Of a DNA stretch of 64,000 nt, positions 19,315-28,374 are shown in pieces. Under the pieces are notes generated by a model. That model worked only from the letters and a program-made list of their open reading frames with translations, was not told where the DNA came from and did not search any database. Source of the stretch: Verrucomicrobium spinosum DSM 4136 = JCM 18804 (lineage in GTDB: Bacteria; Verrucomicrobiota; Verrucomicrobiia; Verrucomicrobiales; Verrucomicrobiaceae); the NCBI RefSeq assembly GCF_000172155.1, contig NZ_ABIZ01000001.1:1612001-1676000 (forward strand). Reading direction: 5' to 3'. Positions within the stretch are counted from its first letter, which is position 1, and each line of letters begins with the position of its first letter. The position numbers and the translations under genes are program-made.

Positions 19315-22068
19315 CTACTGCGGACGGTCGGTGACAATGCCGCGGGCCTTGTCGATGAGTTGCAGGAATTCACCGCGATAGCCCAGGTCATCGGAGCCTT
19401 TGCCGGAGAGGGCAAGCTGTCGAATCTGTTCCCAGTTGAGCTCTCCAGCGTGTTGCGAATTCCGCAGCATCATCCCAAACCCTGCGACGGAGGCGGCGAA
19501 CTTGAAGTCTCCGGGTGCGTCGGCCATTTTCTTCTCCTTGTCCACCACGGGCACCTCCATGAGCACGCTGGTATCGGCGAGGGGCTGCTTGTAGCGGAGC
19601 TTCACGGTCATGGTCTCGTTGCTGGCGGGGCCCGCCTTTGCCGCCTGGGCAGGCACGGCTGCGGGAGCGGCGGGGGTGTCGGCGTATTTAAGGTCATCCA
19701 CCAGGGGGCGTCCGTCGGGGAGCTTCACGTTGGCAGGAACGATCTCATAGAGGGCGGTGACGGTGTGTCCTTCGCCAATCTCACCCGCGTCCTTGCGGTC
19801 GTTGTTGAAGTCCTGCTTGGCCAGCACGCGATTCTCGTAGCCGAGCAGACGATACGCCTGCACCTGGGCGGGGTTGAACTCCACCTGGATCTTCACATCC
19901 TTGGCGATGGTCACGAGGGTGGCGTTCATCTGCTCCACCAGGACCTTGCGGGCCTCGCTGAGGCTGTCGATGTAGGCGTAGTTTCCGTTACCCTTGTCGG
20001 CCAGGGTCTCCATGGTGCGGTCCTTCAGGTTGCCGGCGCCGAAGCCCAGCACGCTGAGGAACACCCGGGACTTGGCTTTCTCCTCGATCAGCTTCTGCAG
20101 CTCCCCGGGGCTGCTGATGCCGACGTTGAAGTCGCCATCGGTGCACAAGATGACGCGGTTGACGCCTTCTTTCTGGAAGTGCTGCTGCGCCTGTTCATAG
20201 GCCAGGCGGATGCCGCCAGCGCCGTTGGTGGAGCCACCGGCTCCCAGGCCGTCAATCGCCTCGATGATCCGGGACTTCTCCGTACCCGCCGTGGAGGGCA
20301 AGATGACGGCGGTGGAGCCTGCGTAGGTGACGATGGCCACGCGATCCTTTGTGGAAAGGCGCTCCGTGAGCATGCGCAGGGACTGCTTCACCAGGGGGAG
20401 CTTGTCTGGCTCGTCCATCGAACCTGACACATCCACCAGGAAGACAAAGTTGGCCGGGGCGCGCTCTTGCTGGTTCACGCGGCCTTTGATGGCGATGCGG
20501 GCCAGGCGGTGCTCGGGTTTCCAGGGGGCTTCGGCCATGTCCACCTGCACTCCGAAGGGCCTGTCATCCGTGGGGCCTTCGTAGGCATAGGGGAAATAAT
20601 TGATGAGCTCCTCCAGCCGCACCGCATCCGCAGGCGGGCGCTGGCCGCTGTTGAGGAAGCGGCGGACATTGGCGTAGGAGGCCGTGTCCACATCGATGGA
20701 GAAGGTGGAGAGAGGCTCCTGGGCTACGGCCATGAAGGGGTTCTCGTAGATGGGCGTGTAGGTTTCCCCTGCGGAGACACTTTCTCTCTGGCGGAGGGGT
20801 TCAGTAACTTCGGGGGGGAGACCCCGGCCGAACCTGGTCGTGTCACCCGTGCGGCCGGCGTCTTTGTCTGCCTTCGTGCTGTCGGTCCCCACGTAGAAGT
20901 TTGATCCTGTCGTGATGGTCACGCCCGGTTGCGCCTTTGCACCTGCAGCCGGTTGGGCCGGCTGACGGGCTCTCGCGGAGGCGCCTTCCGCTGGCGTGCC
21001 CAGTTGAGGGGTCGCATCCAGCATGACGGGTGCGGCTGCCAGAGGGTCTGGACTGGACGGTGCTGCGGGAGCGGTCGCTGCTCCCGCGGCGGTCACACCG
21101 CTGGTGCTGGCGCTGGTGCTGGTGATGGGTGCCGCTTTGGCGAGGGGCTTGGCCGGAACTGCGGCGGCTGCCTGCTTGGCGCGCTCCATCAGATCTGCGG
21201 GCGTTTCGGCGAGCTGCGCTTCCCTGGCCTTGAAGGTGCGTGCCGGGGGCAGGGCATCCAGCATGTGGCCCGCAACGCCAGAGGGCGGGGGGCTCGCGGC
21301 CACGGACCCGGCCGACTCTGGGGCAGGCGCGGTGCTGGCCATCGGTTGTCCCTTGCCAGACTGCTCTATTTTGATTTCAGCGGTTCCCGCCCCGTTGGTA
21401 GCTCCTGCCCCGCTGCTGCTGGTCACGAGTTGAGGGGCGGTGATCGGGGCGGGAGGCGCGGTGGGCAGTGCCAGCGGGGCTGCCGGGACACCGCCCAGGA
21501 GAGACTTTCTGTCCTCTCCCTCGGCATTGGTAGTATCCCTGAACCGCTCATCCTGGAGCTCGATCTTGCCAGCCACGCTGGATGAGCGCACCTCCGCGGG
21601 GAGCGTGCGATTTTTCTTCTTCACGGTCGTTTCCAGTTCTTTGGGCGCTGGTTCTGCACGCGTCACGGTGATTCCCTCGGACGCATTCGACCGGGCAGCC
21701 GCTTCCGGCATGTCCTGCCTGCGCTCAATGAGCACGCCGCTGGGGACCAGCAGCGTCAGGGCCAGGCCCGCAGCGATGGCCGTGGAGATGAACTCGGCCC
21801 GCTTCCAGAACGGGGGGCGCACGACTTTGCGAGGCGTGTTGAGGAATGCCTTGAGCACCTGGCTGCGTTGATCGCCGGTCAGCTCCTCTTGCTCGGGAGC
21901 GGATGGACCAGCGTTCTCCCCCACTTGCTCCTTGAGGAGGCTGCAAAAGACCTTCATGGCTTCGGCTTCCTCGCGCAGGGCGGGATCCAGGGTCATCTGC
22001 TGCTCCAGAGCTGCCCGTTCGTCCGGAGGCAGTTCATTGAGCGCGTAGGCAGTGAGTTTTTCGTTCAT
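19315..22068 (-). CDS. YfbK-type von Willebrand factor A domain protein
   Basis: A 917-residue protein. The N-terminus, MNEKLTAYALNELPPDERAALE, resembles anti-sigma-factor cytoplasmic regions. It is followed near residue 90 by one transmembrane helix (FISTAIAAGLALTLLVPSGVLI) and a long Ala/Pro-rich low-complexity region (about 200-400). The YfbK N-terminal segment (NPFMAVAQEPLSTFSIDVDTASYANVRRFL), a VWA domain with the MIDAS motif DVSGSMD, and the C-terminal DUF3520 complete the usual YfbK order. The start at 22068 is preferred because the upstream extension overlaps the sigma-factor gene. It lies 32 bp downstream of the ECF sigma gene; the pair suggests that this protein restrains the sigma factor, which is an inference. 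Confidence 0.9.
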   Translation of the reverse strand: MNEKLTAYALNELPPDERAALEQQMTLDPALREEAEAMKVFCSLLKEQVGENAGPSAPEQEELTGDQRSQVLKAFLNTPRKVVRPPFWKRAEFISTAIAAGLALTLLVPSGVLIERRQDMPEAAARSNASEGITVTRAEPAPKELETTVKKKNRTLPAEVRSSSVAGKIELQDERFRDTTNAEGEDRKSLLGGVPAAPLALPTAPPAPITAPQLVTSSSGAGATNGAGTAEIKIEQSGKGQPMASTAPAPESAGSVAASPPPSGVAGHMLDALPPARTFKAREAQLAETPADLMERAKQAAAAVPAKPLAKAAPITSTSASTSGVTAAGAATAPAAPSSPDPLAAAPVMLDATPQLGTPAEGASARARQPAQPAAGAKAQPGVTITTGSNFYVGTDSTKADKDAGRTGDTTRFGRGLPPEVTEPLRQRESVSAGETYTPIYENPFMAVAQEPLSTFSIDVDTASYANVRRFLNSGQRPPADAVRLEELINYFPYAYEGPTDDRPFGVQVDMAEAPWKPEHRLARIAIKGRVNQQERAPANFVFLVDVSGSMDEPDKLPLVKQSLRMLTERLSTKDRVAIVTYAGSTAVILPSTAGTEKSRIIEAIDGLGAGGSTNGAGGIRLAYEQAQQHFQKEGVNRVILCTDGDFNVGISSPGELQKLIEEKAKSRVFLSVLGFGAGNLKDRTMETLADKGNGNYAYIDSLSEARKVLVEQMNATLVTIAKDVKIQVEFNPAQVQAYRLLGYENRVLAKQDFNNDRKDAGEIGEGHTVTALYEIVPANVKLPDGRPLVDDLKYADTPAAPAAVPAQAAKAGPASNETMTVKLRYKQPLADTSVLMEVPVVDKEKKMADAPGDFKFAASVAGFGMMLRNSQHAGELNWEQIRQLALSGKGSDDLGYRGEFLQLIDKARGIVTDRPQ

Positions 22069-22100
22069 GGCGGAAAAAAAAGGGGGGGTGAAGGTTCGCC

Positions 22101-22616
22101 TCAGGCATTCAGGGCGAGCCAGCGTTCGCGGAGATTGGCCACTCCGAGGTGGATGAGGGTTCCGACGTTGCCCACGCTGGTCTTGAGGGCCTCGCTGATC
22201 TCCTTGTAGCTGAGGTCGGCCTCGAATTTGAGGCGGACGGCCTCCCTTTGTTTCTCGGGCAGCTGGTGCAGCCACTGGCGCAACTGCTGCGCCAGCTCCT
22301 TCTGCTCCAGCTCCGCCGAGGGCAGGGGAGTGTTGGCAGATTCCTGGTCGAGAACTTCGAGGTCCATGGGAACAAGACGTTGATGTTTGCGCTGGTGATC
22401 CAGAGCGCGGTTGCGGCACACCGTGAAAAGCCACGGGGCCAGGCGCTCGCGATCCAGCGTGGCCAGCGACTGGCTCAGCTTGATGAAGACATCCTGGGCG
22501 ATGTCGCGAGCCTGGTTGATCTCTCCCACGATGCCAAACGCATAGCGAATGACGGGGCGCTCGTAACGTTCGAGCGCGGCGAGGAGGAACGCATGATCAG
22601 GGTCACGTTGGCTCAT
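22101..22616 (-). CDS. ECF-type RNA polymerase sigma factor
   Basis: A 171-residue sigma-70 family protein with region 2 (RYAFGIVGEINQARDIAQDVFIKL and LAPWLFTVCRNRALDHQRK) and region 4 (LPEKQREAVRLKFEADLSYKEISEALKTSVGNVGTLIHLGVANLRERW). There is no extracytoplasmic domain. It directs transcription of a subset of genes on an unknown signal. The start MSQRDPDHAF at 22616 is chosen; an in-frame ATG six codons upstream (22634) is possible. Its downstream neighbour encodes an anti-sigma-like N-terminus fused to a VWA protein, probably co-transcribed. Confidence 0.92.
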   Translation of the reverse strand: MSQRDPDHAFLLAALERYERPVIRYAFGIVGEINQARDIAQDVFIKLSQSLATLDRERLAPWLFTVCRNRALDHQRKHQRLVPMDLEVLDQESANTPLPSAELEQKELAQQLRQWLHQLPEKQREAVRLKFEADLSYKEISEALKTSVGNVGTLIHLGVANLRERWLALNA

Positions 22617-22736
22617 GAGATGTTCAGCGGGCATGACGGCAGGGCGGACCGGATCTTGGAAAAAATTGCGAAAACTCTCTCTTCGCGGCGGTCAGAGGCT
22701 GCCGGTGTGAGCGCCCCGCCCGGCTGGAGGCTGAGC

Positions 22737-23771
22737 TCAACCCTGGAGCTGGCGGACGAGCTGCTTGATGTCATGCGGACGGCGCACGTCCTTGAAGCGC
22801 ACCTCCGCACCCGGGCTGGCGGAAGAGTCGAAGTCCACATTGCCGATGCCAAGGAGGGCTGCGTAACTTTTTTGCCGCACGTCGATGGCGCGAATGTCCG
22901 CGATGCGCACCTCCTTTGAGTTCCTGCCCACCAGCCCGAACTCCATCTCCACACGCCGCGTGGTCACGAAGTAGGTGGTGGTGGTGCGGTCCAGAGAGAC
23001 GAAGACCAGGATGAGCGCGGCGATGGAACCGAGCAGGACGATCCACTCCAGCCCGTACTGCTGGGTGATGCAGAAGGCCGCACCGCCCAGGCAGGCAAAC
23101 GAAACCGCCAGAGACTTGGGATAGGCGAACCAGCTGGGGTGCCCCAGAAAGAGGATCTCCTCGCCACCGCGGGAGGGCAGGGTGGGGCCCGCCGGGGGGC
23201 TGAACTCCTCCGCCTGTAGCGAAGGTGAAGTGGGCAGGACCGGGGCTGGAGGAGAGAGGCGGGGTTCTAGGAAAAGGTCCTCCGGCTCGTCATCCAGACC
23301 GGCCGGGCGATGGGACAGCGGTTGAGGCGGGGTCTGCCGGCTGACCGGTCTGGAGTAGGAAAAGAGATCCCGCTCATCAAGGTCATCTTCGTCCTCCTCA
23401 CAGTCCTCAGCGGGAGGCTCATCGTCGAAGCCATCGTCCCCTTCATCATCGTCGTCCCGGTCATCCGCGTCCTTGTGAAGCCGCACGTTCTCGGGCGGCA
23501 GGGATCGGGTGAGGGGCGTGTCAGCGCGGAATTCCTGTTTGAGAGGGGGGCGGGGCCGGGAGCCGGTGGTCGTCAGCATCGGCGTCCCGGTCACATCGGG
23601 ATAGGGGGCGGCGAGCAGGTCACCCAGCAGATGGCCCAGCCCCGTCTCATCATCCACCACGATCTCACTGCGGCTGAGCTCCCCGCTCTGGAGCATCGCG
23701 CGGAGATCCGCCTTGCTATAGACTTCCGTCAGAGCCGGGTGGTCTGGGAGGAAGTAGCGGGGGTGGCTCAT
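22737..23771 (-). CDS. bacterial PH-domain membrane protein with acidic linker
   Basis: A 344-residue protein. The first 50 residues (RYFLPDHPALTEVYSKADLRAMLQSGELSRSEIVV) resemble a degenerate GYF-type module. A very acidic linker (about 100-135, DDRDDDDEGDDGFDDE and more) and a proline-rich stretch follow. After two hydrophobic helices (SLAVSFACLGGAAFCI and IVLLGSIAALILVFVSL), a bPH_2-like domain (YFVTTRRVEMEFGLVGRNSKEVRIADIRAIDVRQKS) ends the protein. Such PH domains in YdbS-like proteins are membrane-associated with unknown ligands. It lies about 120 bp upstream of the sigma gene on the same strand. Confidence 0.78.
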   Translation of the reverse strand: MSHPRYFLPDHPALTEVYSKADLRAMLQSGELSRSEIVVDDETGLGHLLGDLLAAPYPDVTGTPMLTTTGSRPRPPLKQEFRADTPLTRSLPPENVRLHKDADDRDDDDEGDDGFDDEPPAEDCEEDEDDLDERDLFSYSRPVSRQTPPQPLSHRPAGLDDEPEDLFLEPRLSPPAPVLPTSPSLQAEEFSPPAGPTLPSRGGEEILFLGHPSWFAYPKSLAVSFACLGGAAFCITQQYGLEWIVLLGSIAALILVFVSLDRTTTTYFVTTRRVEMEFGLVGRNSKEVRIADIRAIDVRQKSYAALLGIGNVDFDSSASPGAEVRFKDVRRPHDIKQLVRQLQG

Positions 23772-23816
23772 GGCGGGCAGGATGGAGCAACCAATACCCT
23801 TTTTTGAGCCCTAAAA

Positions 23817-24380
23817 TCAAGCCTGCAAAGGCTTCTCTTCATCCTCATCATCCTCTGGCACCACGGGCAGCAGGTCCTCCCGGCGGAGGAGCTGTTGCAG
23901 ATCCAGCAGCGGCAGCATGGCGGCTGTGGATTTGCACAGTTCCGCCAGGTACGGCGTCATGCGGTCCATCTCGGCGATGGCGTTGTGCACCAGATTGATG
24001 ATGATGCTCTCATCGTAGCGGTGCTTGGAGAACACCTGCCCCTGGCGGAAGACGACCGTGCCCTGATCCCAGTCGAGCTCGAAGTTGCCCAGGTTCAGGT
24101 CGCGGTTCACGCGCATGAGCAGCTCTGCGGCGCGGCTCTTGTGCGTATGGGGCACGTTGACGGAGGCCGTGGCCACCACGCCCAGCACGTGCATCTCGCC
24201 GTAGCTCTGCACATGCACGGGGACCTTGGTGTGGTAGGCCTCGAAGTTGGATTCCACCACCTCCATCTCTGATACTTCCCGGTAGGCCCAACCCTTGTTT
24301 TTAAAGGCAGTCAGGACAGTAGCGTGGAGTGCGGACATGGACTGGGGCAGAGAAGTGAGGAGGGGGCTCAACTCTGCCAT
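23817..24380 (-). CDS. YbjN-domain-like protein
   Basis: A 187-residue cytoplasmic protein of mixed alpha/beta character. Residues 15-140 (TAFKNKGWAYREVSEMEVVESNFEAYHTKVPVHVQSY... LLMRVNRDLNLGNFELDWDQGTVVFRQG) resemble the YbjN/type III secretion chaperone-like sensory fold. An acidic tail (PEDDEDEEKP) ends it. The function of the family is uncertain. Start at 24380 (MAELSPLL) is preferred; an internal ATG at 24338 would still leave the whole domain. The ORF cannot begin much further upstream because that region encodes tRNA-Pro. Confidence 0.68.
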   Translation of the reverse strand: MAELSPLLTSLPQSMSALHATVLTAFKNKGWAYREVSEMEVVESNFEAYHTKVPVHVQSYGEMHVLGVVATASVNVPHTHKSRAAELLMRVNRDLNLGNFELDWDQGTVVFRQGQVFSKHRYDESIIINLVHNAIAEMDRMTPYLAELCKSTAAMLPLLDLQQLLRREDLLPVVPEDDEDEEKPLQA

Positions 24381-24408
24381 GAATACGGCACCCAAGATCA
24401 AAAAGAAA

Positions 24409-24485
24409 TGGTCGGGGCGAGAGGATTCGAACCTCCGGCCTCGTGGTCCCAAACCACGCGCTCTACCAGGCTAAGCTACGCCCCG
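24409..24485 (-). tRNA. tRNA-Pro (anticodon UGG)
   Basis: The minus strand folds as a complete cloverleaf: acceptor cggggcg/cgccccg, D arm with agcttagcctggtagagc, anticodon stem cgtgg/ccacg enclosing tttggga (anticodon TGG), and T arm ggaggttcgaatcctc. Discriminator A and a genomically encoded CCA end follow, giving 77 nt. Confidence 0.96.
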
Positions 24486-24581
24486 AAAAAGTTGAGGGCG
24501 GAGTCTCGGTCAGGAATACGCAACGTCAAGTGCAAGACTGAATTAACGCAAGATTCTCTGCCGAAAACTCACACCAGCGTC

Positions 24582-25388
24582 TTAGCCGCGCCATTGGGGC
24601 AGGGTTTCCAAGACGGAGTGTGCTCCCTTGGCGAGCCAGGCGTGGGTCTTGTCGATCTTCTTGGGCACCACGGTCTGGGCCAGAGCGACCCAGAGGAGAC
24701 TGGCGAGGAGGAGGATGGCACCGGAGATGGCGAAAATGCCTGTCAGGCTGGGATCGGTCTGCCCCAGGGCGATGCCCCAGAAAATCAGCCCCAGGCCGGA
24801 TAGCGATCCAAGCCAGGTCAGCGCGAGCTTGCGGGTCCGGGCGCGTTTGCAGTCCCGGCACAGGGGGATGGCCACCTTGGCCGTCTTCCGCACGCAGAGA
24901 GCGACGATGATGTAGATCAGCATGCCGGGGAGGATGGCGAGGTAGATGAGAGGATGGTGCCAGGTGAGGGTTTTCTTCACCACCTTCACCGGCGGGGCAC
25001 CGCATTTGAAGCACTTGTCCGGCAGCGGTGTGTCCTTCATGACGACCATCTGCTTCCCATCCTGCCATGGCCCGGCCCCCAGGGTGACGCCCTGGCGGAG
25101 CTTGTCGATCACGGTCGGCTTGCAGGTGGGGCACACCTCCACGTTGTCGATTCGCATCAGTTCAGACGCAGGGTAGAACCGGTTGCACTCCGAACAGGGC
25201 GCGACCAGTCCCTGAGCCGTGGCTGGTTGCTCGTCGGGCCATACTTGGGACGCCTGCTGCCAGTCCGGCCAGCCCGCCTTCCAGACCCGGGTGTGGCCAT
25301 TGATTTCCCCACTTGCCCTCATCGCCTGCAGTTGCGCCTCGCTCACGGGACCTGCTGAGCTGCCATCCTTTTCATAATGCCAATCCAT
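24582..25388 (-). CDS. GYF-domain membrane protein with Cys-rich motifs
   Basis: A 268-residue protein. The N-terminal 55 residues form a GYF_2 domain (MDWHYEKDGSSAGPVSEAQLQAM... TRVWKAGWPDWQQAS). Next come two CxxC-type knuckles, CSECNRFY...CPTCKP and KCFKCGAPP, then a pair of hydrophobic helices (LIYLAILPGMLIYIIVALCV). A further Cys pair, CRDC, and two more helices follow. The paired CxxC motifs could bind zinc. The start at MDWHYEKD aligns with the GYF proteins near 7-8 kb. It is divergent from thrS by about 150 bp. Function unknown. Confidence 0.78.
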   Translation of the reverse strand: MDWHYEKDGSSAGPVSEAQLQAMRASGEINGHTRVWKAGWPDWQQASQVWPDEQPATAQGLVAPCSECNRFYPASELMRIDNVEVCPTCKPTVIDKLRQGVTLGAGPWQDGKQMVVMKDTPLPDKCFKCGAPPVKVVKKTLTWHHPLIYLAILPGMLIYIIVALCVRKTAKVAIPLCRDCKRARTRKLALTWLGSLSGLGLIFWGIALGQTDPSLTGIFAISGAILLLASLLWVALAQTVVPKKIDKTHAWLAKGAHSVLETLPQWRG

Positions 25389-25541
25389 GGGTTCCTTAAG
25401 CAAAAAAGACCCGGTTGCGCAAACGAATCCGCGAGCCCGGGAGAGGGTCGGCCACTTTCACCAGAGCGGTGGAGCACAATTCTGGCGCTCCAGCTTGCTG
25501 ATTCCCCGTGATGCGCGAAACTGGCCGACTACCTCAATTTT

Positions 25542-27500
25542 ATGTCAGCCGAACGCAAGACCCTCGAAGAACGCGCCCAGATGTCCGACCTGGAGCGCCT
25601 GCGTCACTCCTGCGCTCACATCATGGCGACAGCCATCCTGCGGATCTGGCCCGACGCGCAGTTTGCCTACGGTCCGCCGGTGGAGAGCGGGTTCTACTAC
25701 GACTTCGACCTCAAGCATCGCATCACTCCTGACGACTTCGAGAAGATCGAGGCGGAGATGAAGAAGATCGCGAAGGAGAACCAGAAGTTCGAAAAGCGCG
25801 TGCTCTCCCGTGAGGAAGCCATCGCCCTGGCAGAGAGCGGCCGTCTGGGCGGGCTCAGTGAGCGTCCGGGCAATGCCTCCCAGTTCAAGCTCGACCTCAT
25901 TGCCAAGATTCCGGAAGGGGAGGAAATCTCCTGCTACCAGAACGGGGAGTTCCTGGACCTGTGTGCCGGACCTCACGTGAACTACACCTCCAAGTGCAAG
26001 AACGTGAAGCTCATGTCCATCGCCAGCGCCTACTACATGGGCGATGAGTCGAAGCCGCAGCTTCAGCGCCTCTATGGCACCGCTTTCCCCTCCAGTGAAG
26101 AGCTGGCCAAGCACCTGGAGCAGCTTGAAGAAGCGAAGAAGCGCGACCACCGCAAGCTGGGCCGCGAGCTTCAGCTCTTTGCCATCGATGAGAAGGTGGG
26201 CCAGGGCCTCATTCTCTGGCTGCCCAAGGGCGCGGTCATCCGCCAGGAGCTTCAGAACTTCATTGGCGAAGAGCTGCGCAAGCAGGGCTACCAGCAGGTC
26301 TTCACCCCGCACATCGGCAAGCTGGAGCTGTACAAGACCAGCGGCCACTTCCCCTACTACAAGGAGAGCCAGTTCAGCCCCGTGGTGGAGAACGACGAGC
26401 TCGCCAAGGCGGCCGACTGTGGCTGCTCCTGTGCTGAAGTGATGGCCCGCCTGGAAGGCGTGTCCAAGAAGCTGCGTGAGGAGATCAACTCCCGCACCGG
26501 GCAGGACACCATCACCGCAGACCGGGTGATGCCTGAAGAGGACCTCATGGATGGCTTCCTGCTGAAGCCCATGAACTGCCCGCACCACATCCGCATCTAC
26601 GCGCAGAGCCCCAAGAGCTATCGCGATCTGCCGGTGCGTCTGGCCGAGTTCGGCACCGTGTATCGCTGGGAGCAGAGCGGCGAGCTGGGTGGCCTCACCC
26701 GGGTTCGTGGTTTTACCCAGGATGATGCGCACCTCTTCTGCACGGAAGACCAGGTGGAGCAGGAGATCATGGGCTGCCTCAGCCTCGTGAAGACCGTGCT
26801 CACCACTCTGGGCATGTCAGACTACCGCGTGCGCGTGGGGCTGCGTGACCCGGACAGCAACAAGTACACGGGCACTGCCGAAAGCTGGGACAAGGCCGAG
26901 GCCTCCTGCCGCAAGGCTGCCAGCACCCTCGGTGTGCCCTTCACTGAGGAGCCCGGCGAAGCCGCCTTCTACGGCCCGAAGATCGACTTCGTGGTCAAGG
27001 ACGTGATCGGTCGCGAGTGGCAGCTCGGCACCGTGCAGGTGGACTACAACAACCCCGTGCGTTTTGACCTCACCTACATCGGTGCGGACAACGCCGCCCA
27101 CCGCCCGGTGATGATCCACCGTGCGCCCTTCGGCAGCATGGAGCGCTTCACCGGCGTGCTCATCGAGCACTTCGCAGGCCACTTCCCCGTCTGGCTCGCG
27201 CCGGAGCAGGTGCGCGTGCTGACCGTGAGTGAGAAGAGCGATGCCTTCGCCAACGAGGTGCTCAACGAGCTCAAGGCCAAAGGCGTGCGCGTGGTGCTGG
27301 ACCAGTCGTCCGACAAGATCGGTGCCAAGATCCGCAACGCGCAGATCGACAAGATCCCCTACATGCTCGTCATCGGTGAGAAGGAGGCCAACAGCGGTGC
27401 CGTCGCCGTGCGCCACTCCAAGAAGGGCGACCTCGGCGTGAAGGCGCTGGGCGAGTTCGTGACCGGCCTTCAGGAAGAGATCGCGGAACGGAAGCTGTAG
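25542..27500 (+). CDS. thrS: threonine--tRNA ligase, lacking the TGS domain
   Basis: Charges tRNA-Thr. The 652-residue protein starts directly in the N2 editing domain (LRHSCAHIMATAI, with His22/His26 and later CAGPH), so the N-terminal TGS domain of E. coli ThrRS is missing. The class II core follows, then motif 3 and the anticodon-binding domain (APEQVRVLTVSEKSDAFANEVLNEL). Unusually, about 55 residues (roughly 283-337), beginning with a Cys cluster CGCSC, are inserted between motif 1 and the zinc-binding KPMNCPHH. The canonical form there is NCPGH. Catalytic residues appear intact, so it should be active. A terminator follows at 27530. Confidence 0.96.
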   Translation: MSAERKTLEERAQMSDLERLRHSCAHIMATAILRIWPDAQFAYGPPVESGFYYDFDLKHRITPDDFEKIEAEMKKIAKENQKFEKRVLSREEAIALAESGRLGGLSERPGNASQFKLDLIAKIPEGEEISCYQNGEFLDLCAGPHVNYTSKCKNVKLMSIASAYYMGDESKPQLQRLYGTAFPSSEELAKHLEQLEEAKKRDHRKLGRELQLFAIDEKVGQGLILWLPKGAVIRQELQNFIGEELRKQGYQQVFTPHIGKLELYKTSGHFPYYKESQFSPVVENDELAKAADCGCSCAEVMARLEGVSKKLREEINSRTGQDTITADRVMPEEDLMDGFLLKPMNCPHHIRIYAQSPKSYRDLPVRLAEFGTVYRWEQSGELGGLTRVRGFTQDDAHLFCTEDQVEQEIMGCLSLVKTVLTTLGMSDYRVRVGLRDPDSNKYTGTAESWDKAEASCRKAASTLGVPFTEEPGEAAFYGPKIDFVVKDVIGREWQLGTVQVDYNNPVRFDLTYIGADNAAHRPVMIHRAPFGSMERFTGVLIEHFAGHFPVWLAPEQVRVLTVSEKSDAFANEVLNELKAKGVRVVLDQSSDKIGAKIRNAQIDKIPYMLVIGEKEANSGAVAVRHSKKGDLGVKALGEFVTGLQEEIAERKL

Positions 27501-27529
27501 GGAGTATCCAGCTCAGGAGAAGTTTCAGG

Positions 27530-27560
27530 AAACCCCGGTTGGAAGTCCGGGGTTTCTTGT
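27530..27560 (+). terminator. intrinsic terminator of thrS
   Basis: A perfect 9-bp stem aaaccccgg/ccggggttt with an 8-base loop, followed by cttgtttg, 30 bases after the thrS stop. Confidence 0.85.
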
Positions 27561-28374
27561 TTGTGGGGGGAGGCTTGATGAAAGTAGAAGAGCCGTCCCG
27601 GCTCTTGGGAGCGCTGGGTGATGTGGGAGCAAGAACCGCTGGGGTGCAGGACGCTGGGGGCTGTTCGGAGTGGCTTTGGCCTGCCTGCGTCAACAGCAGC
27701 TTCAGCGCCGCTCCCTCTGCCATTGCACCTCCAAAGCTGGCGGTAGTTGACGACGTGAGGAGAACCGACCAACCGCGCGCGTTTTGGAGTGGCTGCCAAG
27801 GAACCAACTTTGGCAGGTCAATCTCAGTTCGAAGTTAATCCCCGAAGGGGATTTCTAGCACAGCCCAGCGGTTGGACGAGCCTTAAGCGAGTCAACCCTG
27901 GGTACCTCCGGAGATGTTGATCAGGTGGGAAGGCCGACAGCATCCGCTTTCTCCCCTCCGCCATCAACACCTCCACGTCAGGCGGATACGATGTCGTGCG
28001 TTGACTGACGTTCGCGGCAAGATGCCGCGAACAGCACGCAGGATGCGTGCGCTCCCCAAGCTGCCCGGGCACAGACCATTTGAGGACTGTCAGACCGTGC
28101 GTTCCTCAGGTTCCTTGGCAGGCACAAAATTTCCCCGTCTATCACGCTGTGGCAGGAAAGAGGACCAAGGGGCCAAGGTCTGCGCTGGAGCGGGAGCGAG
28201 TCGCTGGGTATGCGGAAGACCGTTGCGTGAATCACGTCGCAGACGCTTCAGTGAGTGCCTCCTCACGTCGACAACTACGACCGTCGGAGGTCGCGCCTTG
28301 GCAGAGGGTATGACTCCACTGGCCATTGCCGCCGTCGTCAGCCTGTGCGCTGTCGCGATGTTGGAAGCGACACC
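27561..28374. other. gene-free region with hairpins
   Basis: Frames across this stretch show no domain, no plausible start and no codon pattern like that of neighbouring genes. Two structured spots stand out. One is aatccccgaaggggatt near 27838. The other is an imperfect hairpin at 27864-27902 (cccagcggttggac...gtcaaccctggg), which looks like a dispersed intergenic repeat type. Nothing else is recognised. Confidence 0.6.
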
